Assembly: GCF_000143415.4 (NCBI RefSeq)
Contig: NW_003314331.1
Location: forward strand, 666,114 to 730,113
Reading direction: 5' to 3'
Length of the DNA: 64,000 nucleotides
Origin: Selaginella moellendorffii
Taxonomy: Eukaryota; Streptophyta; Lycopodiopsida; Selaginellales; Selaginellaceae
The position numbers and the translations under genes were made by a program. Positions 1 to 14,473 of this stretch are shown in pieces. The notes beneath the pieces are model-generated. The model saw nothing but the letters and a program-made list of their open reading frames with translations, did not search any database and was not told the origin of the DNA. Within the stretch, counting starts at the first letter, position 1. The number at the start of each line of letters is the position of its first letter.

Positions 1-1485
<1,485 letters not shown>

Positions 1486-2479
1486 GTGTTTTTCACTCTA
1501 TTGATACCTTTCCTGGAATGTTTCTAACTTTTTGATTTGCTTAAGTGGTGGATATAATGCTTGGATATTCTAAAATATTCTACCATCTAATTCTTTTAGA
1601 TTAATGTTGGCCCAAGAACAGATTGTGCCCTGCACTTAAAATGTGTTAGTGAGAGAGAAGCTAAAGAAGAATTAAGGTTCTAGGGAAAAATCCATTTGAT
1701 GGCACTTATGTTTATGGTTAAACTTTAAGCCACACTTTCAAATAAAACTACTCAAAAATCTGGGGTTCTGCCAGGTATTTCTTGCAGAAAACATCATTAG
1801 AAGCCTTGAGTTGTTTTTTTTCCAGGTCATGGGAGACGAATCAAATTTAAAAATGTGGAAGACAAAAATGCAGCCCTTGAGTCCCTTGTAGCTAAGGAGG
1901 AAAAACTTCTAGTCTAATTAGTTTTGAAAGATTTGTGTAAATTTTTTAGTTTTATTGATAGAATATAAATGTATAGCATACTTCGATAATCATTGCTTAA
2001 CTAAGCTATCAACAATTATATCATGCTTAAAATGATCACAATATAATTACTATAATTTATTTGATTATTATTATATAGTTACTCAAAGAGTTCATTGTAG
2101 AGTATAATACCAAGTCATTAATCTAAAATAATCTTGGAACTCTCACCAAAAACCTAATTCTCTTCTAATAAAAGCTTTTAGAATTCTTAATTATATCATA
2201 TATTGATCAATTGAACTAATAAGTGAATAATTTTTTAAGGTTAGGTTTTTAGATATAATATTTTAAATATGAAAGTTCATTGATGAATTTCTATATTATA
2301 AATCTATGTAATGCTCTATTGGATTAATTACTTCAATGCCATAGGACATGGATTTGTGAGTGCATAGAATATATATCAAAATCTTACTATGTTAATATTA
2401 ATATATGCCATCATAACCATATATTTGAACCTTACATCATCTCTTTTTCTCATAAGGATGGAATGTAATTAAGGTTTTT

Positions 2480-4700
2480 TGGTTGATAAATTAGAATCTA
2501 GAAGAACTTCAGGAGGAGGTATCAGTGGATCTGTATATGGTGTAATTTATTCCTAATCCCTTTGTATGAAGCACTTCAACCATTATATATATGCATAATT
2601 TCTAAAGGATTGATTTATTGAATATCATGCCAAACTTCATAAACTTGCAATCTAATTTATCACCACACTCAATATGGTCACTTTAACTAAGTAAAGAGCC
2701 TTTTAGACAAATCACGTATTATATGATTGAGAAAACAAACTAATAGTAAGTCATTTATTTTGTACTTTACAGGTGGATGCCAATAAGAGTTATAGCACCA
2801 TTGTTATCTCACTTGTATGCAACCAAAGTGTTTTAACAAACTCTATTCAAACAAGTAAAAGAATGCTCATCAAATATTTTTCCCAATATCTAAGCTCATG
2901 ATAATTGTGAAGGTAAACTCAACTCCATTAAAAGTATTACATCATGATTATATAAAAGTTTATATAGTGAAGTATTAATGAAACTTTGAACTCTTGTAAC
3001 ATACACATCCTGAAGAAATCATCTTAATCTAAATGTTTAAAGTTTAAATATTTTGTGATCATTCATTTGAAGATCCAAATAAGCCATTCCACTAAACCAT
3101 CCATCTAAGCACTCTTGATAGTGTGGCATATCTCTAGCCTAGATATTAAGATGTGAATGCGTCAACCATGAATGCAAGATCATTATCCGAAAGAATCTAA
3201 TTAAGGAAGAAATATCCAATAGTAGTCACTGATGCATTAGCAAGACCACTAACTTTCACCTAGCGAGTCAAGTAATTGGAAGCAATAATGATATATTCTT
3301 TGTGAACAATTGAACATGGAAAAGGCCCCATTAAATTCAAATGCCATTAAATTCAATAAGAGGAAGTAAATTTTACTCTACACTTTGTGGATATTGAACA
3401 TTAACTATAATAATTACTAACAATATAGAATCCTCGTCTAGAAATGACACTAATGCTGGAATAACAGATTTGTAAAGAACATGAAAAGAGAGCAAAATAA
3501 AAAGTAGAACTTGGAAAAGGGCATTAGCATTAACTATACAACTCCCTTAATGATGAATAACCTCAAAATTATATATCTAAAACTTAAAAGTCCATTAAAC
3601 CAACCATATGAAGTACCATAGCATGATTATCTTTTAGTAATGTCTGAGAACCATGCAAATATCCATGAAACAAATTGTTACTAAATATTCATTCTTTATT
3701 ATAAAGTAATTTATTTCCACTGATTATAATGTATTACTCATATATACAATAAGATAACACTGAACAAATATATTTGTGCTTTTTTACATCAACACATCTC
3801 TTAAACTAATATCAAAAACATCCACATACAAAGTAAAAGGACAAAGTGTAATTAGGATACACTAAAATTAAAAGAGTTATCAATAGCTCTTTCAGATTTA
3901 AAAGTGCTATTTTGCAATCTTTAAACTTGATGAAAGATGATATTGATGGCTTTACCAATACTTATAATTGTGCAGTATGATATAAAAAATGATCAATAAA
4001 ATAATTGAGATATTACATTTTACCTAAAAAGTATTGCATATTATTCATACACTTTAAGTAGAGAACTTTATAACAATTAAAAGTTTGTCAGAATTAACTT
4101 TCAAATTTTCACAAGAAATATAATACCTAAAATAAATTATATCTTTAGATCCAAATATACACTTTGATTGCTTTAGCTTTAAACTAAATTCGCACAATCT
4201 ATTTAACACCTTGCAAACATTACAAATGTGCCCTTCTTACATCCCCTATGAGTGCATTAAGACATCATCAATAAATTCACTAATCACTTTTGGCATGTCG
4301 CAAAAACCCTCATTCGCTGGAAAATTTGCCAAAACATTGTTCAAATTTAAAAGCATCACTAACTTCTACAAATCAAATGATGTACAAAAAACAATTTTAG
4401 GAACATTTGTTTTAGCCATTGACATTTACTAACACTTTAAAAAAAAAATTAATTTGATGAACCAACTACTTTTCTAAAAACAATCTAGAAAATTAGTAAT
4501 GTGAGGAAGAGGGTACACATTCAAGATAATCACTTTATTTAACTGACAATAGTTGATATAGAATCAAATACTCCATAGGCTTTGTTATAAAATAATATTT
4601 ATATGTTTAAAGATTTTAAGACTTTTGGATAATACCCTTCTTTAGCATCTCCTTGACATTTGCAAAAAAAATCTTTATCTCCTTTAATGATTGATGTTGA
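2480..4700 (-). mobile_element. Decayed Ty3/gypsy retrotransposon pol remnants (copy A)
   Basis: Read on the minus strand, 3,380-3,240 gives an integrase-like stretch (LMGPFPCSIVHKEYIII) followed by stops. The stretch near 4,020-4,300 corresponds to reverse transcriptase as seen more clearly in copy B. The order, integrase at low and RT at high coordinates, fits one minus-strand Ty3/gypsy element. No long frame, LTR or primer-binding site survives here, and the whole stretch is full of stops and frameshifts. Confidence 0.7.
3882..3886. other. Empty target site for the TRIM nest found in copy B
   Basis: The pentamer AATAG, inside TTATCAATAGCTCTTTCAG, is the unoccupied counterpart of the position where copy B carries the nest. 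There AATAA at 13,713-13,717 and AATAG at 16,335-16,339 flank the insert. It shows that the nest entered copy B after the two copies separated, or was precisely absent from the parent of copy A. Confidence 0.75.
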
Positions 4701-4909
4701 ATAAGAATTTTGATTGAACAAGCTTACTTATAATGTTACTTCATTGATAATCAAGCCATTGTGATTTTTATATATTATTCTAGTGATTGTGAGCAATGTG
4801 TTTACGAAATTAATTACTTAAATGATAATTAACCCCAAAGTGCTTAATAGTGATGCTAATTAGTATCTGTGCCAATGACAAAAGCACAGTTTCCAACAGT
4901 ATACTATAA

Positions 4910-6190
4910 GCTTGTCTTCTTCAAAGCCAGCTCAAAAGAAGATGTCATCACAGATGATATCAGAGTACTAAGAACCACACCTTCTTGACCACACGCATGA
5001 GCCTGGCAGTTGAGAATGATCTTGCCTAGCCGTGGCTCCACTCTAACCTTGGCCAGTTTTAATACGAAGTTCATGAGCCTCTAGTTCTTCACTTCATCAT
5101 CCTTAGCTATGGCTTCCAACCACTACAAACTCATCATTGCGTGACTGATAGCACTGACGCTGGGAGGCTCCACAAAGATGAAGTTTTCCACATTAGTGCC
5201 AGAAGCTTGAGAACTACTATCCCCATGTGCAAACGGGAAATTTCAGAAGTCCCTAGCAGCAGACACTAGAACTAGCGTGCCTTGCATGACCAGCTCTTTG
5301 AGTCACAGAATTGCCATAAGCTCCAACATTATCATCCCAGTCTGTGAATCAAAGATGGCTTGCTTTGACAATCCTGGATCCACCTAGTAGCCGAAAAAGT
5401 CAACTACATGGTTCAAGGAAGATCATTGTAAAAGTACCTGATTCCTGGTATCGTCAAAGACATCTCGGCGATATTTGTTGCAAAGACTATCTTTCTCGTA
5501 CCAGCTGGTGCTGCCTCGAATACCAGTTGCTGATCCTCTTGACGAAGCCTTCCATGAAAAGGCACCACAAGCGTACATGGCATATTTGCCAGTCGCCCAT
5601 TCGATATCCGTTTGGGACTTGAAAAAAGCTATATCCCCGTCATCAGCGTCCCTATGGAGCTCACAAACTCTTGTCCTTGTTACATGGTTGTCGATGTTGG
5701 CATTCCTGCGCAGTTCGTAGTGGATCTCAACTGGGTACTTCCTTCCAGGAACGACAAGTGTTCGATGCGAAAGTAGTCGCTGAAAAGTTCCGCATTGGCT
5801 GTAGCTGGCATGATGATGAGTCTCAAGTCCGACCATGCACGCATACATTCCTTCAGTACTGCTAGGAGTAAATCGATGCTCAGGCTTCGCTCGTGTGCTT
5901 CATCCACCACAATGCAGCTGAACCAGTCGAGATTTCTAGTCGAGAGATAAAGTTGAAGCAGTACGTGATCCGTGGTGTAGACCATTTTGGCAAGGTCCTG
6001 TTGATCCCTGTATAACAAGGTGCCAATGGAATTTATCTTCTCGTAACAGCCGTGGCATCCTTTGGCAACCCGTCGAGTAAGAGCAAAAGCTGCTACTTTC
6101 CTTGGCTGTGTACAAAGGATGGACTTGAGAAACAACCATCACATAAATATTGAACGAGTTGAGTGCTCTTCCCAGACTAATCAACACAGT
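4910..6190 (-). pseudogene. Truncated DEAH11/12-like RNA helicase relic (copy A)
   Basis: The 6135-5680 frame carries helicase motifs of the plant DEAH11/DEAH12 type: QPRKVAA (motif Ia region), then VDEAHERSL (motif II) and IIMPATANAELFSDYF, where the family has SAT; PAT is a substitution in motif III. Further along, at about 5,200-4,930, comes helicase C-terminal sequence related to the LGKIILDCQAH segment that is clearer in copy B. The Walker A exon upstream is absent, and frames are broken between 5,680 and 5,100. Intact DEAH11/12 proteins exceed 1,500 residues and end in RING/IBR domains, which are missing here. A functional ATPase is therefore very unlikely. Confidence 0.8.
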
Positions 6191-6427
6191 AACCTATAGA
6201 TTAATGCAAAGAAACTAGATGATAAAAACTTCTGGAGGTTCAGGCCAGAAATCAGTCTTGCTTCTTGCGGGGACGATCGCTTCCAGCTCCAGCGAACCCT
6301 AAAACCCTGGGAGAAAAACGTTTGAGCGGGAACATTATAGCCTCTAGTGTCACGATGGTTTAATTTCCAAGGTCTAGATGCCTTCTATTATTAAACCTTT
6401 CCACTCCTATCTATTTTTACTTTATTT

Positions 6428-7401
6428 TCATTCATTCATTCGTATACTGTTTAGCAGAGAAGCATACTCAAACTCATCCAGTTCTCCTTTGCTCTTCAAT
6501 TCTTCAATCAATGCTTCATCTGCAGCTGCATACCGGTTATACCCTGGAGGCATTTCTTCCTTGGATTTGTATAACTCGAAGCCTAGGCCTGCGTTGAGAA
6601 ATCCATCGAGTCCCTGAAAAGCTTCCCAGATTTGAGATGCAAGAGGGCAGGGTGGCCGAGGCACAATGAAGATTCCCAAGTCTGGATGTTTTTTGCAGAT
6701 CCGTTTGAGGTTTTCGTATTCAATCCGTTGGACGCAGAAACGAGGATGGTATTGCGGGAAGTCTGCTACCTGAACGATATAACCCACCTGAAAACGTACA
6801 CAAGTAAACATACAAAGAAACAGAGAATAGAAACTGATACAAACATCAAGAAGAAGTCTCTTCATTGGTCCAGTGTAAGTCCTCTCTGCCCAGTCCTCAT
6901 TTCGCAGGGGATCTCTTGAACAGTGATACGTATCGTGTCCCTTCGCTAGGCAGAGGTAGCATTTCTTTTGTTCATGAGCAAAAGGATCCACTCCAGGCTA
7001 AAACAAAAAACAAAGAGTCAAAAATTCAATAAGTGAGTTTTCTTACCCCCTTGCAGTGTCTTTCCCAATGACCTCTCTGCTTACATTTTCTGCATTGGTC
7101 GACGAGTAATCCCTCCTTCTCACCGGGACGATGAGTTCCTATGATCTCATACCTGTTACAAACAAAAGCAAGTAAACATCAAACCATATAAGCTTGCTTA
7201 CCTTGCTTGCATACGATCGTAATCGTCCTCGATTGCAAAAGTGTCCACCTCCTTCGGCTTTTCCTTTGCGAACTTCCTGTTGCTGCTGCCGCCGTCGTAA
7301 GCCTTCTTGTGCTGCCCGTTGCTGCTGTTGCCGTCATAAGCCTTCTTGTACTGCCCGTTGCTGTAAGCCTTCATTGTCGGAAAGAAAATGTCCAGAACCA
7401 A
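6428..7401 (-). CDS. Zinc-knuckle (CCHC x2) protein, copy A, four exons
   Basis: Predicted exons are 7401-7202, 7152-7047, 6997-6845 and 6787-6428, all with GT-AG junctions and a continuous frame of 272 residues. The N-terminus has repeated Lys/Ser/Asn/Gly-rich units (KKAYDG). Two CX2CX4HX4C zinc knuckles follow: CRKCKQRGHWERHC in exon 2 and CYLCLAKGHDTYHC in exon 3, the pattern of single-stranded RNA or DNA binding knuckles. The C-terminal domain (PPGYNRYAAADEALIEELKS) is acidic and helical. A second start, Met at 7374, is possible. Nearly identical to the gene at 18,810-19,794, with at least four broken copies elsewhere in the window. The family function is unknown to me; nucleic-acid binding is inferred from the knuckles only. 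Confidence 0.75.
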
Positions 7402-7439
7402 CAGGGAGCTATACCAGATCGATAAGAGAGCCAGAGGCT

Positions 7440-8544
7440 AGGGCGCTAGGGCGAGAGGATATAAAGCCCTATATATAGCCTTGTATTGGTTTAATCAATA
7501 AAAGCTTCAGGCTTCCGGCCTGGGTACGTAGCCGAGCGTTTCAAGCGCAAAGAAAATGAGCTCTTGAGGCAGTCGACAAAACCTGTAGCTCCCCCCGCTC
7601 AAGGCCCGAAAACTCCCACGGAAGCTTTGCACAGCTCGTCCATCTACTGCGCTGTGAGCAAGGCCGCGAAGTCGACAACCCTGGCAGCCTTCGCAAGTCC
7701 ATCCCTGTTCCTGATGCTCGATCCAAGCTGGTTGGCAATGCTGTCGCGGCAAAAGCTGTGGCCTCGAGCCCCTTCGGGCATAAACACACCGAACAATCCT
7801 TTTGCTGCGTCTATTGCCACTGCTACTGCTGGATTGCTTCCTTCTTCCAGACGCTGACGATCTGTGCTTTGCTTGCTCCAAGCACTCATCCCCGTGCACG
7901 CCACCGGTGGTTCATGCTCACTGCAGCTCCCACTGATTTTTCCAGCCCGGCTAAGTCGACCCCGTATTTTCCCAAACACAGCTCTCATCATCCCAAGAGG
8001 AGCTCCCGTCGCCTCGCAGTGAGATCTTCTGGTTGCATCTAACCATGGCCGGTTTCCTCTTCAATCTTCTTTGCCAGGCGAAGCCCCTCTCTCGTCTTCA
8101 TTGCAGCTTTATCCAGCAGGCCCTTCGAGAGGAGAGTCTTCCACCAGTTGTCCTGCCTTGCACCGAGCCACACCTTTCTCGTACGCCTTCGGAGATACCT
8201 TCACACAGTGGTTTCCGAGTGGAAAACGAAAATTGAATAAGAGTAGCATACCTTCAAAGTCGCACCTAGTGTGTTATCCGCCTTGAGCTGCTCCATTCCC
8301 TTGGCAGAGTAAAGTGTAGACGGGAAGAGAAACTCCGCTTTGCATGTAACTTTCTGCCACGCCTTCCCCACGCCTCAGACATCCACTTTCCTGTGCATGA
8401 AAGTATCACGGCATCGATGCAGCAAACGCGCCAGCTTTGAAAGTGTCGAGTTTCACCGCAAGTTGGGGAGAAGCTGTGCGTCAAAAGGCGACCAAACCCC
8501 ACTTTGTCTGAGGTGACGCTCCAAAATCTGGAGATGCCTTCACC
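7440..8544 (-). other. Unrecognised decayed coding sequence
   Basis: This stretch is GC-rich and has several overlapping minus-strand frames of 60-130 codons (best 7991-7644 and 7899-7507). One short segment, around 8,180-8,060, reads WLGARQDNWWKTLLSR then KTREGLRLAKKIEEE in shifted frames and looks like real protein ancestry. No splice model gives a continuous product and I cannot name the family. It lies directly downstream, on the minus strand, of the third helicase relic and may belong to the same dead locus. Confidence 0.35.
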
Positions 8545-10145
8545 TCACTCATCAAACACTATCTCTTTCACCATCCAGACACGATCAGAGTCACGGGCGT
8601 TCGGAATCTCAGCTGCTTCTCGATGCACTCGTTCTGAAGCCAGCACTTCTGTCTCGCCACTGTTGCCATGACAGTATACGTGCAGCTCGTTCATGCGGCT
8701 CTCGATCCTGGACCTTGTTTGGCTGACACCTTTGGCCTCGAGCTGCTTTTGTAGCAAAGCTAGTCCGCTCTGTTCTTTGCCGCGAACTCTAGCCATGAGA
8801 GTGTTCCCCAAGTTCGATATGACCGCTCTGTGACTCCAAATCATACCCGAACGATCGGCCACCCATTCGGGATCCACGACGGTCACGCAGCTCAAAAACT
8901 CCCTCGACGAGCAGAAAAATACCAGCCCCAGTGGACAGTCTCTGGATGAATGTGAGCCTCTCGACCCAGTCGTATCCGATTCGCCCGTTGCCAGAAAACT
9001 GCCAGCTTCTCCATAAAAGCCGACGTGACGATCTTCCTGATTGTCTCGTCCTTCAGGCCTCTTATCTGTTCCTGGAAGCTCCTCAGTGACTTTGCGTTGA
9101 TGCTGTACACGTCCAAGAGGTTGAACAGGTCTCCATGCCAATGAGATGGTCGTCGAACTTCGACGGTCGAAGATGATATCAAAGGAATGAGAACCAGACC
9201 ACAACTGTCGAGAATGTTCTTGGTGTTAATCCGAAGTTCCCAGTTCTTTACTTCATCATCCAGCCGCTGCAAACTCGTCATTGCATGCCTGATAGCGCTG
9301 ATGCTGGGAGGCTCCACGAAGTCAAAGTTTTCCACGTCCTATATGCCTAGTGCCAGAAGCTTGAGAACTACTATCCCCATGTGAGAACAGCAACGCCATG
9401 TCGTCAAAGTCTTCATCGTTGTACAATCTGTAGCTGATACCAGAACTCGTGCGACCTCTTTGAGTTGCGGAGCTTTGACTGATTGCATTAAGCTCCAGCG
9501 TTGTCATCCCAGTCTGTGGATCAAAGATAGCTTGCTTTGACAATCCTGGATCCACCAAGTGCCTAGAAGCCGAGAAAGCGACATGGTTCAAGGAAGATCA
9601 TCGTAAAAGAACTTAAGTACCTGATTCCTAGTATCGTCAAAGACGTCTCGGCGATATTTGTTGCAGAAACTATCTTTCTAGTACCAGCTGTTGCTGATCC
9701 TCTTCACGAAGCCTTCCATGAAGAAGCAGCACAAACAGCGTATTTGCCAATCGTTTACAGACCCATTCGACATCCGCCTGGGACATGAGGAAAGCCCATC
9801 GGCCTCCCTGTGGAGCTCGCAAACTCTTTCCATTGTCCTTGTTACGTGGTTATCGATGTTGGCATTCCCGCGCAGTTCATAGTGGATCTCAACCTAGTAC
9901 TTCCAGGAACGACAAGTGGTTTCGATGCCAAAGTAGTCGCTGAAGAGTTCCGCATCGGCTGTAGCTAACATGACAATGACTCTCAACATTCCCTCAGTAC
10001 TGCTAGGAGTACTGAAGGCTTAGGCTTAGTTCCTGTTCTTCGTCCACCACAATGCAGCTGAAACCGGTCGAGATTTCTAGTCGAGAGATAAAGTTGAAGC
10101 AGTACCAAGGTGCCAATGGAATTTATCTTCCCGTAACAGCCGTGA
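8545..10145 (-). pseudogene. DEAH11/12-like helicase relic, third copy
   Basis: The frame 9335-8892 starts with NFDFVEPPSISAIRHAMTSL, the helicase C-terminal (HA2/ratchet) region, then HWHGDLFNLLDVYSINAKSL, which matches the DEAH11/12 region after that domain although an internal piece is deleted. A second frame (9204-8545) continues with SSREFLSCVTVVDPEW. The stretch 9,600-10,145 is a shortened, frameshifted version of the motif II region seen intact at 5,700-6,130. It overlaps in content with copies A and B but extends further toward the C-terminus, so it is a separate copy rather than a read-through of them. Confidence 0.7.
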
Positions 10146-11030
10146 CAGCAGTTCCCACTGAGCGACCGATTCTTGCATCCTCCTGGACTATTTCTCACAG
10201 TTCTAGTGAAAAGTTCTTAACTTTGTTGTTCCTCCTTCGTGCTATCGTCTTTAGGATACCCTTTACCGTGTTGCAGCTCCTCAAGCGACCAATTTAGGCA
10301 GTGAAGACAAACCTTTCCAAGGATCTCGCCGTTTTCTTGTTCGGACCACTGCTCGGATGAGCTACCCTGGGGATCCCTCAAGCGAAGACCCAAAACTCAT
10401 CCAAGGGCTCTTCCCTCAAGCGAAGACCCAAAACTCCACCAGGGAGGCCGCAGCCTTGTCGAGGTAGCAAAGCTTTGAACCGCGGCTGGAATGATGGCGC
10501 CACACCGGCACCAACGCCTCATCCGGCGGCTGCGGTCCGTGAGTAGCAGCACCGCGTTGCGATCTCTCCAGCTCGATGAAAGCGTAGGCCCATGGATCGC
10601 TGCGCTGCCTGGGCACACACACGAAAGCGTTAGATTCCTACCAGGGAAGCGGCAAGCAAAAACTTCGACGATTCTACTGCCGCGATGATTCTAACGCCAA
10701 GATTCAGGCCAGAAATTTCTCATAAAATGCAGTCTTGCCTCTTGATCCATGGCGCCGATCGCCCGCCGCTAGCGCCAATGCGAACCCTAAAATCCTGGAA
10801 CAAAAACGTTCGAGCGGGAAGGAGCTCTACCTTCCCAAAAAAGCAAGCTTCCATATCTTCTAGTGTAGGTTTTTTCCATAGCCATGATGAGTACATTGTT
10901 TAATTTCTCGTCTCTAGCTATAGATCTATAGATTACTAGACCAGTTTTAAATTAATGCGATAAACATGGAACAAAAACTAGTATTAGATTAGATTAACCC
11001 GCCCCAAACAAAACCCCCCAACCGAGCTGC
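10146..11030. other. Mixed remnants, upstream flank of helicase relic
   Basis: The segment 10,690-10,830 resembles the stretch just upstream of helicase copies A (6,230-6,330) and B (18,630-18,710), with shared words such as ACGTTCGAGCGGGAA and ACGTTTGAGCGGGAA. It is therefore probably the old 5-prime flank of the third helicase copy. Between 10,397 and 10,622 are short GC-rich minus-strand frames with no recognised domain. Nothing else was found. Confidence 0.4.
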
Positions 11031-11064
11031 TACTGGCTTGCTCTAGAGCGTATGCTATCTCGAT
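11031..11064 (-). pseudogene. 34-bp fragment of the cyanase-amidase last exon
   Basis: These 34 bases are identical to 20,249-20,282, inside the last exon of the cyanase-amidase gene (encoding LIEIAYALEQAS). The fragment abuts the left end of duplication copy B, while the intact gene lies just past its right end, so it probably marks a duplication breakpoint. Confidence 0.7.
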
Positions 11065-13717
11065 GAGTGTTTTTCACTCTATTAATACCTTTCCTGGAAT
11101 GTTTCTAACTTTTTGATTTGCTTAAGTGCTTGGATATTCTAAAATATTCTACCATCTAATTCTTATATTATTATTATAATTTATCTGATTGCTAGTATAT
11201 AGTTACTCAAAGAGTTCATTGTAGAGTATAATACCAAGTCATTAATCTAAAATAATCATGGAACTCTCACCAAAAAACCTAATTCTCTTCTAGTAAAAAC
11301 TTTTAGAATTCTTTCAATTGAACTAATAAGTAAAACTGAACAGGAATAACACTACTATTTAACAAAATAATAGTATTTTTTTAAGGTTAGGTTTTTAGAT
11401 ATAATATTTTAAATATAAAAGTTTCATTGATGAATTTCTATATTATAAATCTATAATATTATATTTGTAATTCTCTAGTGGATTAATTACTTCAATGCCA
11501 TAGGATATGGATTGGATTAATTACTTCAATGCCATAGAACATGGATTTGTGAGTGCATAGAATATAAAAATGTGTATATTCAAATAGCCTAAAAACCTTA
11601 ATTTATATATAGAAGTGACTGTTATAAGAAACCAATCTAATAGATATCAAAATCATATTACGCTAATATCAATATATGGCATCAAAGCTATACACTTGGA
11701 CCTTACATTATCTCTTTTTCTCGGAAGGATGGAACGTACTTAAGATTCTTTGGTTAATAAAAAAGAATATGGAAAAACTTCACGAGAAGGTATCTAGATG
11801 GTGCAACTTATTCCTGATCCTTTTGTATGAAGCACTTTAACCACTATATATATATATATACATAATTTTTAAAGGATCGATCTATTAAATATCATGCCAA
11901 ACTTCATAAACTTGCAATCCAATTTATCACAACACTCAATATGGTCATTTCCACTAAGTAAAGATCTTTTTAGACAAATGATTGAGAAAACAAACTAATA
12001 CTAGGTCATCCACTTTGTACTTTGTAGGTGGATGATAATGAAAGTTGTAGCACCATTATTATCTCATTTGTATGCAACCCAAGTATTCAATAAACTTCAC
12101 TCAAACCAGTAAAAGAATGCTTATTAAATATTGCTTCTAGTACCTAGCTCATGACAATTGTGAATGTAAATTCAACTCCTTTGGAAGTATTAAATCATGA
12201 TTATATAAGAGTTTATATGGTGAAGCACTAATGAAACTTTGAACCTTGTGACATACACATACCAAAGAAATTATCCCAATCTAAATGTTTAAAGTTTATA
12301 TATTTTGCAATCATTCATCTAAAGGTCTGAACAAGCTGTTCCACTAAACCATTTATCTAAGCATTCTTGACAGTGTGGGATATCTTTAGCTTAGACATTA
12401 AAACATGAATGCATCAATTATAAATTCAAGACCATTATTCGGAAGAATATACTCTGAACAAAAATGCTAAAACACTATTCAATTGAGGAGGAAATATCCA
12501 ATAGTAGTTGCAAATGCACTAGCAACAACACCAATTTTCACCTAGTGAATCATATAATTGAAAACAATAATGACATATTCTTTGTGAATAATTGATCGTG
12601 GAAAAGTCCCCATTAAATCAAATGCCATCAACTCAAATGGACTCAAATTTACAATTGACTCAAACCATCTTTCTGCATCATGAGTCGGAGTATTATTAAC
12701 TTAATATCAAACATAACTATGCATATACTAGATAATATCATGTTGCATCTTCAACCAATACAAAAATATATATAACTTTTCAGTCACACATTAATGTTCT
12801 ATATGCCTACCTAGAATAGAAGAGTCATTGTAGGTGTGGAGAAAATATAGAATAAAGATTGAAGGCACCACCAATTATAAATAATCAGTCTCTATAAAAT
12901 AATAAGGTTGTCCTTAATATGATATTAATATTGTAAATGCTGAAATGATAAGTTATTAACAAGTGATTTAAGATTCTCAAACCCATCATGAAGCAGTTGG
13001 AACCACAATTCAATCTTTTGAGCTTTATGAACCTAGATAAATTTTACTCTACACCTTGTGGATATTGAACATCAACTATAGTAACCATTGACCACACAAA
13101 ATTTTTGTTTAGAAAATGACACTAATGCTAGAATAACAGGCTTGTAAGGAACATGGAAAGAGAGCAAAAAGATAAGCAAAACTTGAAAAAGGGCATTAGC
13201 ATCAACCATACAACTCCCTCAGTGATGAACAACCTCAAAATTATATATCTAAAACTTCAAAGTCCACTAAGTCAACCATATGAAGTACCATAGCATGATC
13301 ACCTTTTAGTAATGTCTAAGAACCATGTAAATATACATGAAGCAAACTGTTACTAAATATTCATTCTTTATCATAAAGTAATTTATCTCTACTAATTGTA
13401 ATATATGACTCATATATGCAATAAAATAACACTAGCCAAACAATCAAACCATACAACTCCCTCAGTGATGAACAACGTCAAAATTATATATCTAAAACTT
13501 CAAAGTCCACTAAGTCAACCATATGAACAAACTATTACTAAATATTCATTCTTTATCATAAAGTAATTTATCTCTACTAATTGTAATGTATGACTCATAT
13601 ATGCAATAAGATAACACTAGCCAAACAATCAATACATCAATATAAAAAATATCCATATACAAAATGAAAAGTCAAAATGTAGTTAAGATACACTACACTT
13701 AGAAGAGTTATCAATAA

Positions 13718-13913
13718 TGTAAGCAATCAAAGGGAACAACTCGAGAGATAATCCATAGAAATTCAAATATAAAGGGAAAGAGCCCATAAATAAAAGTGTA
13801 CTTTTTTTTCCTAATTGGTTAAAGGTTTTGGGATATTTGGGGTTAAACATTCTTGGGTTTGAATAGTACTAGGTTGAATGACCTTTCGAGAAGTCCAAAT
13901 TCAAGAGCTTACA
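13718..13913 (+). repeat. Cassandra-type LTR, 5-prime LTR of the outer element
   Basis: This 196-bp copy of the TGTAAGC...GCTTACA LTR includes a diverged 5S-like 3-prime half (GTACTAGGTTGAATGACC). TTTGGTATA, the start of the expected primer-binding site, follows, but the internal region is lost. Immediately after comes a piece of the second LTR (about 13,922-13,971), which is interrupted by the 162-bp-LTR element and resumes at 16,267. Confidence 0.8.
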
Positions 13914-14473
13914 TTTGGTATACCTTTTTTTCCAATCGGTTAAAGGTCTTGGGATATTTGAGGTTAAACATTGTAGCGCATCCTATCTCTCTCCCCTTAA
14001 GCCAACTGGAAAAAAAGCAATTGCTTGATAAAAGAGCCTTTAGTGGCTATTTTATCCCCATTTATCCCCCAAGGTTCCAAGGATCCACGGTGACAATATA
14101 TCCAAATCTCATCCCATGATCTCATGCGCTACACTCACCCCCTCTTCAGAAATGTCAATGTCTTCATTGACTATTGACTAACAACCCCTACTGAGTGTTA
14201 GGATCCTATCCCTTACACCCTAAGCCAACTGGCTAAAGTGGTGATCACTTGATTGCAAGGCCCTTTCTTTATCCTATTATCCTGATCTAGTGCCTAACAA
14301 TCCTCCCCTCATCAGGGAGTGATCATCTGCAATCATAGTTAGGCCACCCTCTGTAAGCAACCAAAGGGAACGACTTGAAAGACGATCCATGGGGTTCAAA
14401 TATAGAGGGAAAGGGCCCATGAACAAGAGTGCACCCCCTTTTCTAATTGGTTAAGGGTCTTGGGATATTTGGG

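Larger units (their letters stand above)
1486..7410. repeat. Segmental duplication, copy A
   Basis: From about 1486 the sequence matches the stretch beginning at 11,067, and the match continues colinearly through gypsy-derived AT-rich DNA, the helicase relic and the zinc-knuckle gene to about 7,410 (copy B ends near 19,800). Identity is visibly lower in the AT-rich half, with many small indels, and very high over the helicase and zinc-knuckle parts. Copy A is about 2.8 kb shorter, mainly because it lacks the 2.6-kb TRIM nest of copy B and an extra segment present near 12,650-13,030. Confidence 0.85.

Noticed and set aside
4211-4432. 73-codon plus-strand ORF as a gene
   Set aside because: It is the opposite strand of the Ty3/gypsy reverse-transcriptase remnant, as comparison with 16,466-16,663 shows.
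7207-7425. Leu/Val-rich plus-strand ORFs over the GCTGCTGCC repeats
   Set aside because: They are antisense to the intact zinc-knuckle exon 1; the same shadow appears at 19,600 over copy B.
7440-7500. LTR-like TATATATAG...AATAAA segment right of zinc-knuckle copy A
   Set aside because: It resembles an LTR R-region, but no second copy, end motifs or primer-binding site were found; the TATA could simply belong to the zinc-knuckle promoter.
13972-14133. MITE with terminal inverted repeats TGTAGCGCA/TGCGCTACA
   Set aside because: Short inverted ends TG...CA are also LTR ends; tRNA primer-binding sites and purine tracts next to the repeats show these are LTRs of TRIMs.
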